Source: Magicicada septendecula
Lineage: Eukaryota; Arthropoda; Insecta; Hemiptera; Cicadidae
Assembly (NCBI GenBank): GCA_034769895.1
Contig: CM068372.1
Coordinates: forward strand, 434,079,958-434,143,957
Reading direction: 5' to 3'
Length of the DNA: 64,000 nucleotides
In this document: positions 12,130 through 24,608 of the stretch, in pieces
Numbering within the stretch: the first letter of the stretch is position 1
How the letters are laid out: every line of letters begins with the position of its first letter
The notes under the pieces: generated by a model
The model's database searches: none
Seen by the model: the letters and a program-made list of their open reading frames with translations, nothing else
What the model was told of the DNA's origin: nothing
Program-made: the position numbers and the translations under genes

Positions 12130-13392
12130 TTTGCATTATTTACTAAATAAAATTACTTAAAGTCGGAAGTGTATTATTTATTGCTTTCTCGCTGGAATTA
12201 CAGCATCTAACTTCAGAAAAAGGTCAAAGGAAAAGAGTAAATAGGAAATAATTTGAGTTTTGTTACTCAAATTATTAGTTGAATAAACATACTGACTTAA
12301 TTGTACTGACATTGATGGTCCAATTTGAGGCCGAATGAGTTGTTTTATTTGTTATGGTATGGTACCATACTCGAACGAATGAGTACATGGTAATGACTAG
12401 TGAGTAAATTAGCTTCATATTCAAAATAAATTATGCATATTAAATTGTTAGATGTGTTACCATAATTGCTCATCAGACAGTGTGATCCAGTAGAAGACAT
12501 GGTGTATCGTGAATAATAGGCTACATAAAACGGATCAGCAATTACACATGGTTAGGTAACTGGTGAACAGAGGTACACACTGCCATACGGGTCAGTATTT
12601 AATATGTATAATATAAATATTTGATAAACTATGATACACTGAAATTATTTTGTCTACGCGGGTTAGCATGTACGTTCTTCTAAAACGAACCGGAGACAAA
12701 AGAACAGTGTAACTGGGAAGCTTTTTACGAAAGTTCTACGATGTTCCTTTATAAACTCAGAGCGTCTGCAAAAATTAATATCATCTGTATGAAAAGTGTA
12801 ACTTAAATGTACAAAAAGCTTACGCAGTGCTTTTAAGAAACAGTGATTATCGATAAAACATGAGAGGGACAACCTTTCTTGTGGCGGTAGTCAGAAAATA
12901 AACGATTTATTGTAGATGCAGAAATTTCGTTAGTATTTCATTATTGTTGAAAAACGAAATAGACCTACGTCATATTGTCTACATCACTTTTTTGTTAACT
13001 TACTGGCACATACGATTTGGCGGCGCTGAGCTTCATCATCAGCCCAAATCTAGAAACATAAAAGCAACGTCAAACTTAATACATATCATACAAATCGCAA
13101 ATAACAGAATATAAAAGTGCAAATAAAGCTGATAAAGTTCTAAATACTAAAATTTAAATTTGAACTGTTTAAACACGTGTATTAAGATATATTGTTGTAA
13201 TAACAACTATTCCAACAATAAACAATAAAATACACTATACAACAATTACAATTAAATAACCCTCGCATGCCCGCACGTGTACATAAATTCAATTAGACGT
13301 TTGCGTGTTGTATACCAATGTTGTTATATGGTATGTAATTGTGAGAATGTGATTGCAAATAAGAAAATGGTCAACAGTCTATTAGCGCGAGC

Positions 13393-13394
<2 letters not shown>
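12130..13394. other. No gene recognised
   Basis: AT-rich DNA. An open stretch at 12663-12872 on the minus strand has no recognisable domain. The string GGCGGCGCTGAGCTTCATCATC near 13019 is conspicuously GC-rich for its surroundings but is not explained. Confidence 0.55.

Positions 13395-13437
<43 letters not shown>
13395..13437 (+). repeat. (GT)n microsatellite
   Basis: About 20 uninterrupted GT units after a short GTCTGT lead-in. Confidence 0.95.
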
Positions 13438-13439
<2 letters not shown>

Positions 13440-13441
<2 letters not shown>

Positions 13442-14135
13442 ATTTATATAGTAAGCAAGGTTTGTGCAGTTTGTATAGCAGCAACCATATAGGCGTGGCG
13501 GAACACGGGGCTTGTGGGTACAAGACATCTTGCCAAGTAGTTTTTGACATACTGTCTGTGAATTGAAATTTGGTAATATAATTTAATATGAGGTTTTCAT
13601 GTAAAATTTTAAAATATTTTCGATAACAGAACCATCAACTGTATTAAAATGATTATTGTATTTTATTGGTACGAAAGAGCAGATTTTACCTGCCTTTTTA
13701 CCAATTCAATTGTTGTCATAGATATTCCGTTTTTGGTTTTAAAACATTCGAGACTAGTTGAATATGGGAGGAGACCAGGCTTTGTATCTAGAATTAAATG
13801 TTATAATTTATTATGCAATAATTGACTAGTGTAGAATCCAAATCGATGTGAGTAGTAATAGAATGACTGTGGAAAAATTTAACGGATATCATAAATATGA
13901 AATATCTAATAGAATATGGTCGTGTAGAAAGCATGTGGGAGAATCCCATGTAGAAAGCACATGGTAAACTAGAGCCGAAACAGACGAAGAAACGGTAGTA
14001 GTTCTTGGAGGTCTTGGAGGCCTAATGTAAATGAGGACGTGGTTCCAATATGACTAATCCACATGACTAAACCCACTGGAAATAAAAGGAAAAGAAAGGT
14101 ATAGGTAATGTAATAAGAGAAACGGCATATCTAGC
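13440..14135. other. No gene recognised
   Basis: No coding or repeat structure seen apart from a local 13-base duplication around 13930-13965 (a GTAGAAAGCA(T/C)ATGG motif occurring twice). Confidence 0.5.
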
Positions 14136-14275
<140 letters not shown>

Positions 14276-15847
14276 AGAAAGTAAGATAGAGTGAGAGAGT
14301 ATTACATCATTTAAAATCATTAAAATTGTACAGAATTCTTTAGAAATAATGATATACTAAACTTTTACATTTAATTGTATCATCTATTTCCTTGTTTTGC
14401 TTTCCCCATGACAATAAAGACTGAATGGATTTAAAGAATTTACAACCCAAAGTGTTTTATTATCCACACACTATGGCATCGTATAAATAAAAGAATTACT
14501 GACAGCACACAACAGTAGAAATCGTTTTATAAACACTGGCGGATTTTATTACGTGTGAGACGTCCAGCATGTTTTCACAGTTCTGTTATAGTTTTATTTT
14601 CCTTGTACCATGTAGGCCTACATTACGATCAATATCTAACTTTAATTAGCCAAAGGGAAATGACTGCATGTAAGATAATAACACCACATATAACTATCTG
14701 CTTACATGTGTTTTCATACAATGGAACAAATGTTCAGTCGACTACTCCGTTTAACTGGCATTATCTTTTGGATATGTAGCTATTTGGATGTTTAATTGAT
14801 AGCCAAGTCTACTATCCTCTTTGCTTTATTTGCACAAAATTTGAGCTATCATTTTTCACAATGCGTCAAACAACGACACTTGTCCTTCACATTATGAAAC
14901 AACAGATTTCAGACACTCTTTGTTTAAGCAATAATTAACTTTTGAGGAATGTTCTGTTTATGTTCTTTTATTTTACACGAAACCGCTTCAGGGTCTGTCG
15001 TGCTGCTGATTGTAGTCCGCAGGATCGTTGTTAATTTGAGCTGTGACATCTATAATGCGGACAAATAATGCATTACGTATATGTACTTCTGATTTCATCG
15101 TCCTCACAACACCGCATAAGCAAGGTGCTGGCTGTTCCGCTTTTAAAGATGCTACAGCCATCTCTTTCTGGGTCCACCCCCACACCCGTGTCCTATAGGT
15201 TTGTATTTCCAGATTTGCTTGGCTAGTATGGAATCCGACATTCTTTCTAAGTGTTCATTAAACTGTTGTTTGCAATCAGTTGTTTAATTTTCAAAAATTA
15301 AAATTGATCTTTTAATTTTTCATTCAAGTTAAACTCTTATAAGTATAACTCTCATAAGTAAACTTTTCATTATAATTATAACTGTTATCGTATAGCGTCA
15401 TTCTTCATCCATCCCCGTAATCAAAATTTTAACGGAGATATAGATCTATCTGGTGACAATCTAGTGATATGGGTGGCAGATCTGTGGACCGCAATGAGCA
15501 ATCTAAACCTCTGGAAAATGCTGACGTAAGTGGGCTGACAGCGCGCGAGAAGTGGGAGGTGCTCCGTCATGCTCAAAGTAAATACGGCAGCTCTACGCCA
15601 GAGGAACATCTTTAAGCAAAATTGTAGTACACCTTTATAACAGGTCTTATGCTATGTGTGATTACCTCTTTATAGCAAATGTAAGTAAACATCAGCATTA
15701 CTCTCCAAAATAACTAAGCGGACCAATCAGCTGATCATTTCAATGGCAATCCAGACATTGCCACTCACTGAGAGTTTTGATTTGTTCCAATAAATATTCG
15801 TTGTGTGTCGACGACTACCGAGTAAACTGCGACTCATCACTCAGTAA
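14276..15847. other. No gene recognised
   Basis: There are several short open frames (for example 14555-14779 on plus, 14988-15185 and 15421-15609 on minus). None shows a domain, a splice-compatible partner or codon bias that would support a gene. Confidence 0.5.
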
Positions 15848-16048
15848 ATGAACCTGTGGATCTGCCGATTCATATACAGCCAGCTGCAAAAGGTCAAACA
15901 AAGCGGAGGGTCTACTGTTTGCAGATTTTGTACTGATTTTGACGGAAAACGTCTTACACCGCATGTCCGGTGTGGGAGGAACCTATGCGAAAATCGATGT
16001 TGCGATTTTCTGTATACCAGACAAACTTTAATATCTTTAAAACTATAA
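15848..16048 (+). pseudogene. piggyBac-type transposase C-terminal fragment (cysteine-rich domain)
   Basis: The peptide has the cysteine spacing of the C-terminal zinc-binding domain of piggyBac transposases: C-x2-C, a basic GKR turn, then RC-x3-LC-x3-CC with DFLYT (matching the family's CxxCF..YHT end). In a neighbouring frame just upstream, HIQPAAKGQTKRR matches the basic linker that precedes this domain in the family. This implies a frameshift between linker and cysteine domain near 15910. The DDD catalytic core is absent, so this is a dead 3' scrap. piggyBac is inferred from cysteine spacing only. Confidence 0.6.
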
Positions 16049-16329
16049 CTCATATTTAAATAAACAGTACACTATTCAATAAAACAAAGTTGAAAGAATG
16101 TCACCCAATATTAACCTTGAGTACGTGACTTCACAAGTCATCACAAGCGGGCCACCAATTTAGAGAAGAAAATCACAGGTTCGCTGCGCGGAAAAATTAG
16201 TATAGCTCGGAAACGCATATGCATAGGACATTATTTAAGGTTCCGTTTTATAAAGCTCCTTGAGTACTATAAAAAACAATACTAATAGTGATGATACTAA
16301 AAGAATTTAATAAATAATACAGTGACAAA

Positions 16330-17512
16330 GTGTTGAATTTTCTCCTCAACATTTCAAAAATATCAAAATATCTTCACAACAAGAAGATACAACAAGAAGC
16401 CTATCACAAACGCTTACAAAGTAAAGGAAGAATGAACGAGGAATGCAAAAAGGTCCCAATGACACCAGCACAACGAACGCGGAGGATGAGACAGCGTCGA
16501 AAAGTCGAGGCGAGCATCAGCTGCGCAGACGCCGCAACGTCTAACGCCTGTTCACAAACAACAAATGTTGACAGTGAGATAGAACTGATAGAACGATACG
16601 AAATACAAGCATATGAGACGTTCGAGAATTGAGATTTAGCGTTTATAACCCATTGGCGTCTGGCGACGGAGCACTTTAAAAAGTCGTTCTACGGCAACAA
16701 GTTGGGTTTTCTTTGTAGAGTTTGTGATTGTATACGATTTCAAAATGATTTTAAAATACCCAGTGCAGCTACGTTGCAATATTTACATCAAGAATTCACA
16801 TATGAAGACGTTCAGAATTTTATGTTGTTCTCATCTGTTGGACATCTGTAAAACGACTTACCGTAATTTCACGAATGGGTTGATCCTGACACCCAGGCAG
16901 GATAGACTGGTTGGGAAGAGGACGAGTTACATGCAAAGAATTTCTACCTGCCGAAGAGTCCGGCTCGTGGATGTTAACACTACAAAGGTTGGCGTACGAC
17001 AAAGGCTTCAGGCCCAGTGCATGCATTGACTCTACACAAGCCATAGTGCCAACCTTGGAAAATGAAAATTATTGACCGGTTCGATCCGAAATATCGAACA
17101 CTGAATAAGAGTAACGGCTTCACGTATCCTCCGAAGCCGACACACTTGCCGCCGTTAGATCCGCTCAGAAAACGTCTAATATCTCCGAAACTACCGTTTA
17201 TGCAAATCAGGCGTTTTCGATACGAGGACTACTACGATATTGTGGGCTAAGTGATTAACGTGCTCTGCGATGTGAATGAAATGGTCAAGCAACTTCTCAG
17301 ATACTTGGACTACGACCAAGCGATATTGTCAACTTGAAGAGAAGCATAATCCACAAGTCGGATTCTTAACAAAAAACACGATAGACTTAACGTTCTCCAG
17401 AGATATAAATGTAGCACGTAAGTCTTACATATCGTATTATTCGTACCATTGTCCTGTCTTTAACAAGAGTTTACAAATTAGTCAGCATTGTGAGAAACAA
17501 TTAAAACTATAG
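16330..17512 (+). pseudogene. Helitron-type Rep/helicase protein, degenerate N-terminal region
   Basis: Two plus-strand open pieces fit the N-terminal part of Helitron proteins. Near 16460-16503 the peptide MTPAQRTRRMRQRRK resembles the usual basic opening (T.AER.RR.R.RRK). At 17062-17250 the segment with LPPLDPLRKRLISPKLPFMQ matches the Helitron 'L..LE.RLIS.RIPFM' block. It runs, past an in-frame stop at 17248, into VINVLCDVNEMV, matching the family's 'VVNVPADV'. The stretch between is frameshifted, and nothing of the Rep or helicase catalytic motifs was found downstream. Helitrons transpose by rolling-circle replication using a HUH Rep plus helicase. This piece is an old 5' fragment. Confidence 0.65.
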
Positions 17513-17730
17513 ACATGCAAGTTCGTTCACTTGTTTTTACCAAACCTACAAACACCCCGTCCCAGCAATACCGCTAGGGTAAGACGTTTTCTGCCAAAAA
17601 CCTCAGCGGTAGAGTCCTCGACACTACTTATCACTTTTCTATATTAAGAATGAACTGTGTTATAAAGAAGTGTCCTCTACATCATACATTGTGAAATCGC
17701 GAACCGTCGAGGTAACGTGTACTGACACTC

Positions 17731-18228
17731 AAGCACGAATACGGAGCCTTGATTTTGAGGGGGGGCGGTTTTTTTTTTAGAGGAAAAAATTATCAGAAGT
17801 AAAATTGTTGATATGGCCTTAGGGCTATAAATTTATACTTACTATATTTAAATTAATTTCAGTTTTATTACAGTAGGTTATACCGCACATGTGAAAGCAC
17901 TCTTAGGCGGCTGCAATGGCACTCCACTCACTGAGTCACTGTCAGAGAGCAGTGATACCAACCCTCGCTGTTCGCAGCATTTAAACTCCAAACCTACCAA
18001 CCCCTACCCAGAGTTGCTTTTCTTCGCAGCTTAAATAAACATTTTTGATTGATAATAAATTAAAATTTGGAGTAAACAGTTACGTTGACGAGTTTTCATA
18101 TATGTTTAATAAAAAGTAATACATTTTACTCATAAAAAAAGTTTTAAATGTTTAAAATACACCGTTTACTTTTTATTTGTATGGTTTGGGGGGCGACCGC
18201 CCCTACCGCCCCTTAAATCCGTGCATGC
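17731..18228. mobile_element. hAT-type MITE with perfect 8-bp target duplication
   Basis: A 498-bp element is flanked by exact TGACACTC copies (17723-17730 and 18229-18236). The ends are imperfect inverted repeats: left AAGCACGAATACGGAGCC..., right complement GCATGCACGGATTTAAGG. Just inside lie G-rich (GGGGGGGCGG) and C-rich (CCGCCCCTACCGCCCC) blocks of the kind found at ends of insect hAT elements related to ZMYM-like transposases. No open frame of note, so it is non-autonomous and depends on a transposase elsewhere. Confidence 0.85.
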
Positions 18229-18236
18229 TGACACTC

Positions 18237-20996
18237 GACTGCGTCAATAATTTTCATACAGCGTCAATTTGATACAAATACTGGCAAATTAATTTGTTTC
18301 GTGCAACGTATGGAATTTCACACAAATTTATTTGGATATAGAATCCTGTGTTTCGAAAACCATTGTCTATATTAAACAGCAGCAGTTTCTGCATTGCGAT
18401 CACAAACATCCAAATCAAACACCCATATCCTCAGTATACACTAAGGCGTTTCCTCAGTTGAGAATAAGTAACGTATTGTAACTAATCAGGCTTAACTGTT
18501 AATAGTGCATTCCCAATGTGTTTCAAATTTGTTTTAAAGTAAGCTGAACACCCAATTGTTTAAATTTTGCTGTCAGATTGATATTAAATAGTGATTCGTA
18601 TATATTGAAAAGTTACATTTTATCTTATATTATTTTATATGTTATGTGGTTCTAATGTTGTTAAAGCCCCAAGTTGTTGGTGCCAATTTGTAGAATCCTC
18701 CTTCGATTCTTATATTAATTAGTTATGTTTATAAAGTTTAAGGTGTTGAGCGCCAATTCTGTTTTGTTACAGAATAATTTGTAATTAGTTTAGTTAAGTA
18801 TAAAATTTGATTTACTAAAGTCACTTGATGTGTCCACTTCACCCGTTGGTTGTATAACCTCTGTAAAGTAAACAATGATGATGTGTAACACTGATTAACA
18901 GGATATATAATAATGGTGATGAACCTCGATCTTGTAGTCTTACTGTTGGAATTAGACGCCGTTGACCTACCTGGTTTCGTATCTTCTGTTAATGAAATAC
19001 AGTGAATAGCTGAAGTTAATTGTAATTCGAACTACTCAAATAGTATGTATAATACAGTGTGAATCTAACTTCCTTGAGGTATTTATGTTGAGCCTTAAAT
19101 TGTTAAAACGTTCAATATTGGTAAACACTTGTTTAATCATAGTAATTAAAATTAAGGTTCTTGAAGTGTGAAGAGTTGTTTAGGTGATCGTTTCCTTATT
19201 GGTGTAAGGTAGTGTCATTCTGAAAGTACATTGCGGGTTAATAACAAAATGATTTCAAACTTTCGTGAAAATAATTATCGTTCCTATAAAAATTAACTAA
19301 CACCCTGGAATGAGCAGCTGGCTTCACCAAGTTACCTTTACTTACTCATTGATATAGTTGAATTTTCGTGCAAATAGTTTACCGTAAGAACTGCTGCCAA
19401 CATAACCTGTGAATGTCTACTAGTACGAGTTTCCCAGTAAGGCAAGACGGTCGCTAATAGTAATAGTGATAGTTCATACACAAGTCTTTTCCCTTAAAAA
19501 TGCTTTTATTTTCGTTTGATATTCATATTAACTTTCTTCTGACTTCAATAATAAAATTAATTCATAATATTATAACCTGATTGACCCTGGCTAGAGACAA
19601 TCCCAGGGTTCAACGTTGGTAACATTAGCTTTGCTAATGAACGTAAAAAGTGGCATTCATTATTTTACAATTATTAAATTATTAGGTTCTTTTGACCATG
19701 ATATAGAATAAAAAATGTCTTCTTTGAAGAACAAAACCTCACAAAAAATTACTAACTATAGAATTATTCACATAAATACTTAAATCTACGGTTGAAAAAA
19801 TAAAATTAATCTCGGATTATATCCAAGTGTTAACATAACCAAGTTCGGTTAGCTTGCTCATTGAATGCTTATAATATTAACAAAAGTAATTAATTTAAAT
19901 TTAATAATCTTTAAAAATTATGGCATAAAAGTAGGCATAATGTCCTACCCTAGTTTGAACATTTTTACTTTCATATTTTAATAATTTTCCCTTCTTAATG
20001 CAAGACAATTATTCTCAATTGTTCTTGATCATTGTCTTTCACTTTTACCACAATATTAATTACAATTATTATCATGAATTGTTTAAAAATACTATAAATC
20101 GGTTATCCATGTCTACTGGTCCATGGTCCTACACACATTATTTTCCTCCTTTTGTTTAATATAAGTACTTTTACTATCAGACAATTATTCTACATTGTTC
20201 TTGATACACTTATGCAACTTCTATTACAATAATAACGAACTAACATTACACTTATTTATTATAAGCAATATAAACAATTAATCTTGATTCCTTGGTTCAG
20301 GATAGGGACTCTTAATTTCACTCTTATTTTGATAATACAAGTTTCTTTTTTTATTATTTCATTAGTCTCACATGTGCTTCATAACTTACTGAAACTTTGA
20401 AAACCTAGTTTGTCAGTTAACATTGTCTTTATTACTTATTCTAGAAGTTATCAGCTTCAGAATCTGTATTCTGAAGGTACAGTACATGCATTTGTTTCAC
20501 TATTTTCTTTGGTTTATACTTATTGTTGTTTACTAACATCTTCATAACTAGAATATTCTTCGAATATTACTGCTTCTAGCATTAATTATATAATACAGTT
20601 TGTTTCAATAATTTACATTTAAAACTTGTTCTCTTTAATTACAATTACTGACAATGTTCAGTGTCTCACATTTCTTCTGATTTATGTAATAATTTATATT
20701 AAACTGTTATTATTTGGTTATAATGTCATTATTTACTACTTAATAGATAGTTTTCACTTTTCATTTATAATTCAGGGATCTTACAAAGTTTTTTAGTCCT
20801 TTCTGTTACTTAAAACAATACAATGGTACATAACCTTACTTATTGGCTGACATTTGTTTCATTGTTGTTTTATAGTACATTTTCATCTCACTAGTTTTAA
20901 TACTTTTATTGCTTTACATTATTTTATTTATAATCATACATAAAAGATATTATTTGATTTCATTCTTTTTGTCTTTATAAATAAATGACTCTATTC
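18237..20996. other. No gene recognised (2.8 kb AT-rich)
   Basis: Strongly AT-rich with no open frame of interest. Two related short strings on the minus strand, TTGGCACCAACAACTTGGGG (about 18672-18691) and TTGGCGCTCAACACC (about 18745-18759), resemble tRNA primer-binding sites next to LTRs, but no matching LTR ends could be defined. A CCCTGG...CCCAGGGTT inverted pair lies at about 19586-19610. Confidence 0.45.
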
Positions 20997-22580
20997 ATAA
21001 TGTTGTGTCGGGTCCACGAACCGGCGCTGATATAAAAAAATATATAAATAAATATTTAAGTCTAAAGCGAAATCGGTTAGCAGTATCTGTATTTAACGGG
21101 GGGTAAAATCTAGTTTGCCGTGGTACCAGCCACGCATTCTGGTGGTGGGCTGGAAACGCGTGATTCGTCACGGTGCCGAAGCACCGGTTTTCGTTTGTTC
21201 TTGCGCCAGTCGCCATACTGTGAACAGCTGCATCTCTCTCCGACAGAGTGAAGTCCTTTTGATCGTATTCTATCACCGTCTGATGGCTAGATAACCTAGT
21301 ACAGATCTGCGGTAAGTAACTGTAGCATATATATAATGGTTTGCATAAAATAAAATGTGAATTTGAGTATTGTAAGAGTGGATGGGGCTTGATAGCTTTT
21401 TACACCGCGTGGCGTACACCGGAAGTATTCAGTATCAGAGACTTCTAAATTATTTAAACCCTCATGTAATTAAATTATATCTTAATTAAGATACAGTAAT
21501 TGCCTATCACTTTAGTGCAGTAAAATTATGTAATTTCGGCTGACTTCTAAGTTTTCAAATGTAGTACCACGTGCTAGTGCACAAAATGGACAGGTTATAG
21601 TGTGTCAAACTTTCTGCCCACGTAGGCATAATCAAGTAATTAAAAATTATAAATTGGTTTTGGGAGCGTCTGTGAGTGAATTATAAATGTCAAAAGAGAA
21701 GACGTATGTTTTAATTAAAACGAACAGAGTTTAAATGGTCAGGGGGAGGCCTATTCAAATTTGTTCTGTACGGGTTCAATCGAGTGTGCGTGTGGCAGTA
21801 TCCTGTGAAAATAAGTGTTGGGACATCCCTCTAATTATCTATGTATGCTTAGGGTCCCTGCGCCCTAGACGAGGACCCCGGCCCACGCATGACCATCTGC
21901 TCCTGAACGTATTACCAGAGGCTCTCGACTTCCCTGCCGGAGGTAACAGCGAGATCAGCATGCCACACCAAAACTACGTGCACTAGACGTTGAACTCGAG
22001 CACCACAACATGATACAAATAAGGTGACATCCATCCATTTATTATTTTTGACCTACATAGACCACCGATTTGTGCAGATAACACTTAATAAAACTTGTGG
22101 GGTATTGTGTGACACACCATGATATTGCTTTCATCTTTTAAACGTTTTAATTGGGCCCCTGTTTAACTGGACATAATTGTGCGCGGATTTTGGGGGAACT
22201 TTGTATAGTATGTACTGATATTTGATATTAAGTGTAAGCCCGGGGGCTGGCATGTATCCGAGGCTTCTTACAATTCAGGCACTTATATTTTCTTTCTCGT
22301 TTTCTGTAAAGGGGGTGGTTCAAGTATTAGGGGTCCGGAATTTCAGATATGTAGGGGGGTTGTGTTGGTGACAGGATGAACCCCACCGGCTGGTCGGGTT
22401 CAGCTATAATTCCTGTCAGGTTAGCTCTGATAATTGCGGTTATATCACATATTTAATTTAGGTTTTGGGTCATGTAAGGGTTGTAAGTTTTTTTATTCAG
22501 TAACAGTCCGGCCCCCTGTTTAATCCTGTGTAGGCAGGTTTTGCATGCAGATATATTCATAGGAACATGTCGGCTACCGG

Positions 22581-22810
22581 GCCAAATCAGTTTTCTTAGA
22601 AAAGGTTATAAAGTATTATGTCACATCACAGTTGTAAAAGTTCTTTTTAATTTATTATTGCCAAATCAGTTTTCTTAGAAAAAGTTACATAACGTATTAT
22701 GTCACATAACTGTTGTAAATTTTTAATCATTATTGCTAAACTATATTTCTTACAAAAGAATTTATAAATTATTATCTCACAATATCCACACATACTGTTC
22801 AGGTCACGGA
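22581..22810 (+). repeat. Three degenerate tandem units (about 75-79 bp) inside the long LTR
   Basis: The block CCAAATCAGTTTTCTTAGAAAA recurs at about 22582, 22661 and (diverged) 22735, each followed by an ATTAT-TCAC string. The related LTR at 56.4-58.7 kb has its own tandem array at the equivalent place but with a longer unit. Confidence 0.75.
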
Positions 22811-22971
22811 AAGATTGTAGCTTGCTTTCTTTTCGAGTCATTATTGTCAATTATGATTTTCCCAACAACTTGTGATTATAATTTCACAAAGTTTATATGC
22901 ACGGTTTAAGCGCATTTTAAAGTTTATCTAGCATTCTGGCCCACCCAGATTCTTGGGGCCACTAGAGATAT

Positions 22972-22994
22972 GTATATATATATATATATATATT
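22972..22994 (+). repeat. (TA)n microsatellite
   Basis: About eleven TA units. Confidence 0.9.
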
Positions 22995-23629
22995 CGGATG
23001 TCTGTATAGGTATTGTGGTTGAAATTTCTATTAATTATTAATTATTTCTATTATATGGGGCGATATATGTATAGCGAGAAAATGTATATAGCGGGTGGCA
23101 ATGCTTTAATGTTATAAGGGTGTTTGTTATTTATGTTGTGATATTGAACAGGTGTTTGTGATAGAGGTATATATTTATATGTGTATTTATGTGAATTATA
23201 TATGTGTTATTTCTGTGGGTTATGTACGGGGACGGTTTATACAAAATTGCAACTATAAAAAAAAATGTTACCTTATGATCATGATCATTTCCAGTCGAGA
23301 AGAATATATATACCTAAATAGATATGTTATGTCAAACTTATGTTTTATGTCACTGTGTAAAAAGGGGATATATTTGTATACACAACTATGTGCTTTTGGA
23401 CATCATGGGGATTACGGAGTCTTGGAATTGTGATATATGTTAATTTACTCAGTAAATGCTGTTATTGTTGGTTATACCAGAGAGTTTAATTGCAAGTCCC
23501 GTCTCACTGGACAAGCGCATTTTGGCTTCTCTAGGCTTTTGGCCTAGTTTTAAATAACTAGTGGCCCCTCTTAAAAAAAAAAAAAAAAAAAAAAATTTGT
23601 TTGCATAAAAGTTTTAAAGAGGGGTTACA

Positions 23630-24476
23630 ATATTATTTTATTGAGTATCCAGTTTATGGCTGCATTATGGCACATACGTTCTATCCTTTTTACCATTTTT
23701 TAATGCAGTTTACTGGAGTAAATCTTATTCTTATTAAAGTACACAGGTATATTATTCTAGTTCTTACTAATTTTACTACATTGTTCTTATCTACCTATCT
23801 TATCTCAGATCATAATGATGGTATACAATGTATTTAATAACTCTGTATTCAGTTCTTCCTTTATCATGGTCATGCAATGGTTTAAGTTGGGAACTCCTTT
23901 ATGTAATCGGATAACATCACGTTACAATATTTAAAAGTGTTTTTTTTTTATGTTACTTTCAAAATACAAATATTCCTTGTACAAACTTTTCAAAAGTAAA
24001 TGCTCTAGAAGTTTGTTTTGAAGTTTTATTTGTTTGTTGGCAATTTTAAAAAAAGTAAATTTTTGCTAAACCTTAAAGAATGTGTTTTTGACTCATATCC
24101 TTTAGGCTTTTCAGCCATTTAACAATAACTATTAAAAATAAAATCTATTGCTTTGGATAATAACATTTTGCAGTTAAAAAATATTATACTATCATTTTTC
24201 CATATAATTAATGGCTTAACAGTTTAATGTGTATATTTTACCTATGGGAAATTTTTTTTTTTTTTATAAGTGTGCCCACCAGAAACATTAACACCATTAG
24301 ACTTTTGATTGGAGATGGATGAATATTGTGTATAAAACAGGAGTGCACACACGTGATGTATTACGTTCCTGCACAAACCTATTTCAAATATATATATATA
24401 TATATAAAACTAAGTTATATATATATATATATATAAAACTAAGATAAAGTTAGTTAGACTGTATCTTAGGTATACA
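23630..24476. other. No gene recognised; two (TA)n runs
   Basis: AT-rich. TA microsatellites at about 24391-24405 and 24416-24435 are separated by a duplicated ATAAAACTAAG string. Confidence 0.6.
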
Positions 24477-24608
24477 TATATAACTAAGCTAATTCACAGA
24501 AAGAAAAGACGTGTACAATTTCAATTGTGAAATTTCACACTTTCACACAAACTTTCACACTTGAATTTGTATACGTCTTTTCTTTCTGTGAATTATCTTA
24601 GTTATATA
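24477..24608. mobile_element. Foldback/hairpin MITE
   Basis: Left arm TATATAACTAAGCTAATTCACAG... continues through AAAGAAAAGACGT. It is the near-perfect reverse complement of the right arm ending CTTTCTGTGAATTATCTTAGTTATATA. The arms are about 50 bp. The loop (about 24525-24560) has several TTTCACAC copies. Flanking TA-rich DNA hides any TA duplication. It carries no coding sequence. Confidence 0.8.

Larger units (their letters stand above)
21001..23629 (+). mobile_element. Very long solo LTR (about 2.6 kb) of a Gypsy family
   Basis: It starts TGTTGTGTCGGG and ends GAGGGGTTACA. Flanks are ATAA and ATAT, a near-duplication. It is collinear with the reverse complement of 56383-58694 through many diverged blocks: CGTGGCGTA...ACCGGAAGT, ATGCTTAGGGT(C/T)CC, CCGGCTGGTC, ATGTC(G/T)GCT(A/G)CCGGG, GCAAGTCCCGTCTCACTGGA, CTTCT.TAGGC, an A-run, then AGAGGGGTTACAA. 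Because that copy sits downstream of Gypsy integrase sequence, the shared unit is read as an LTR. No protein is encoded. Confidence 0.7.

Noticed and set aside
18665-18760. Two primer-binding-site-like strings (TTGGCACCAACAACTTGGGG and TTGGCGCTCAACACC)
   Set aside because: No matching LTR ends or target duplication could be defined around them.
21735-21986. 83-codon plus-strand frame with GC-rich content
   Set aside because: Lies inside the long LTR; the collinear region of the related LTR does not keep the frame.
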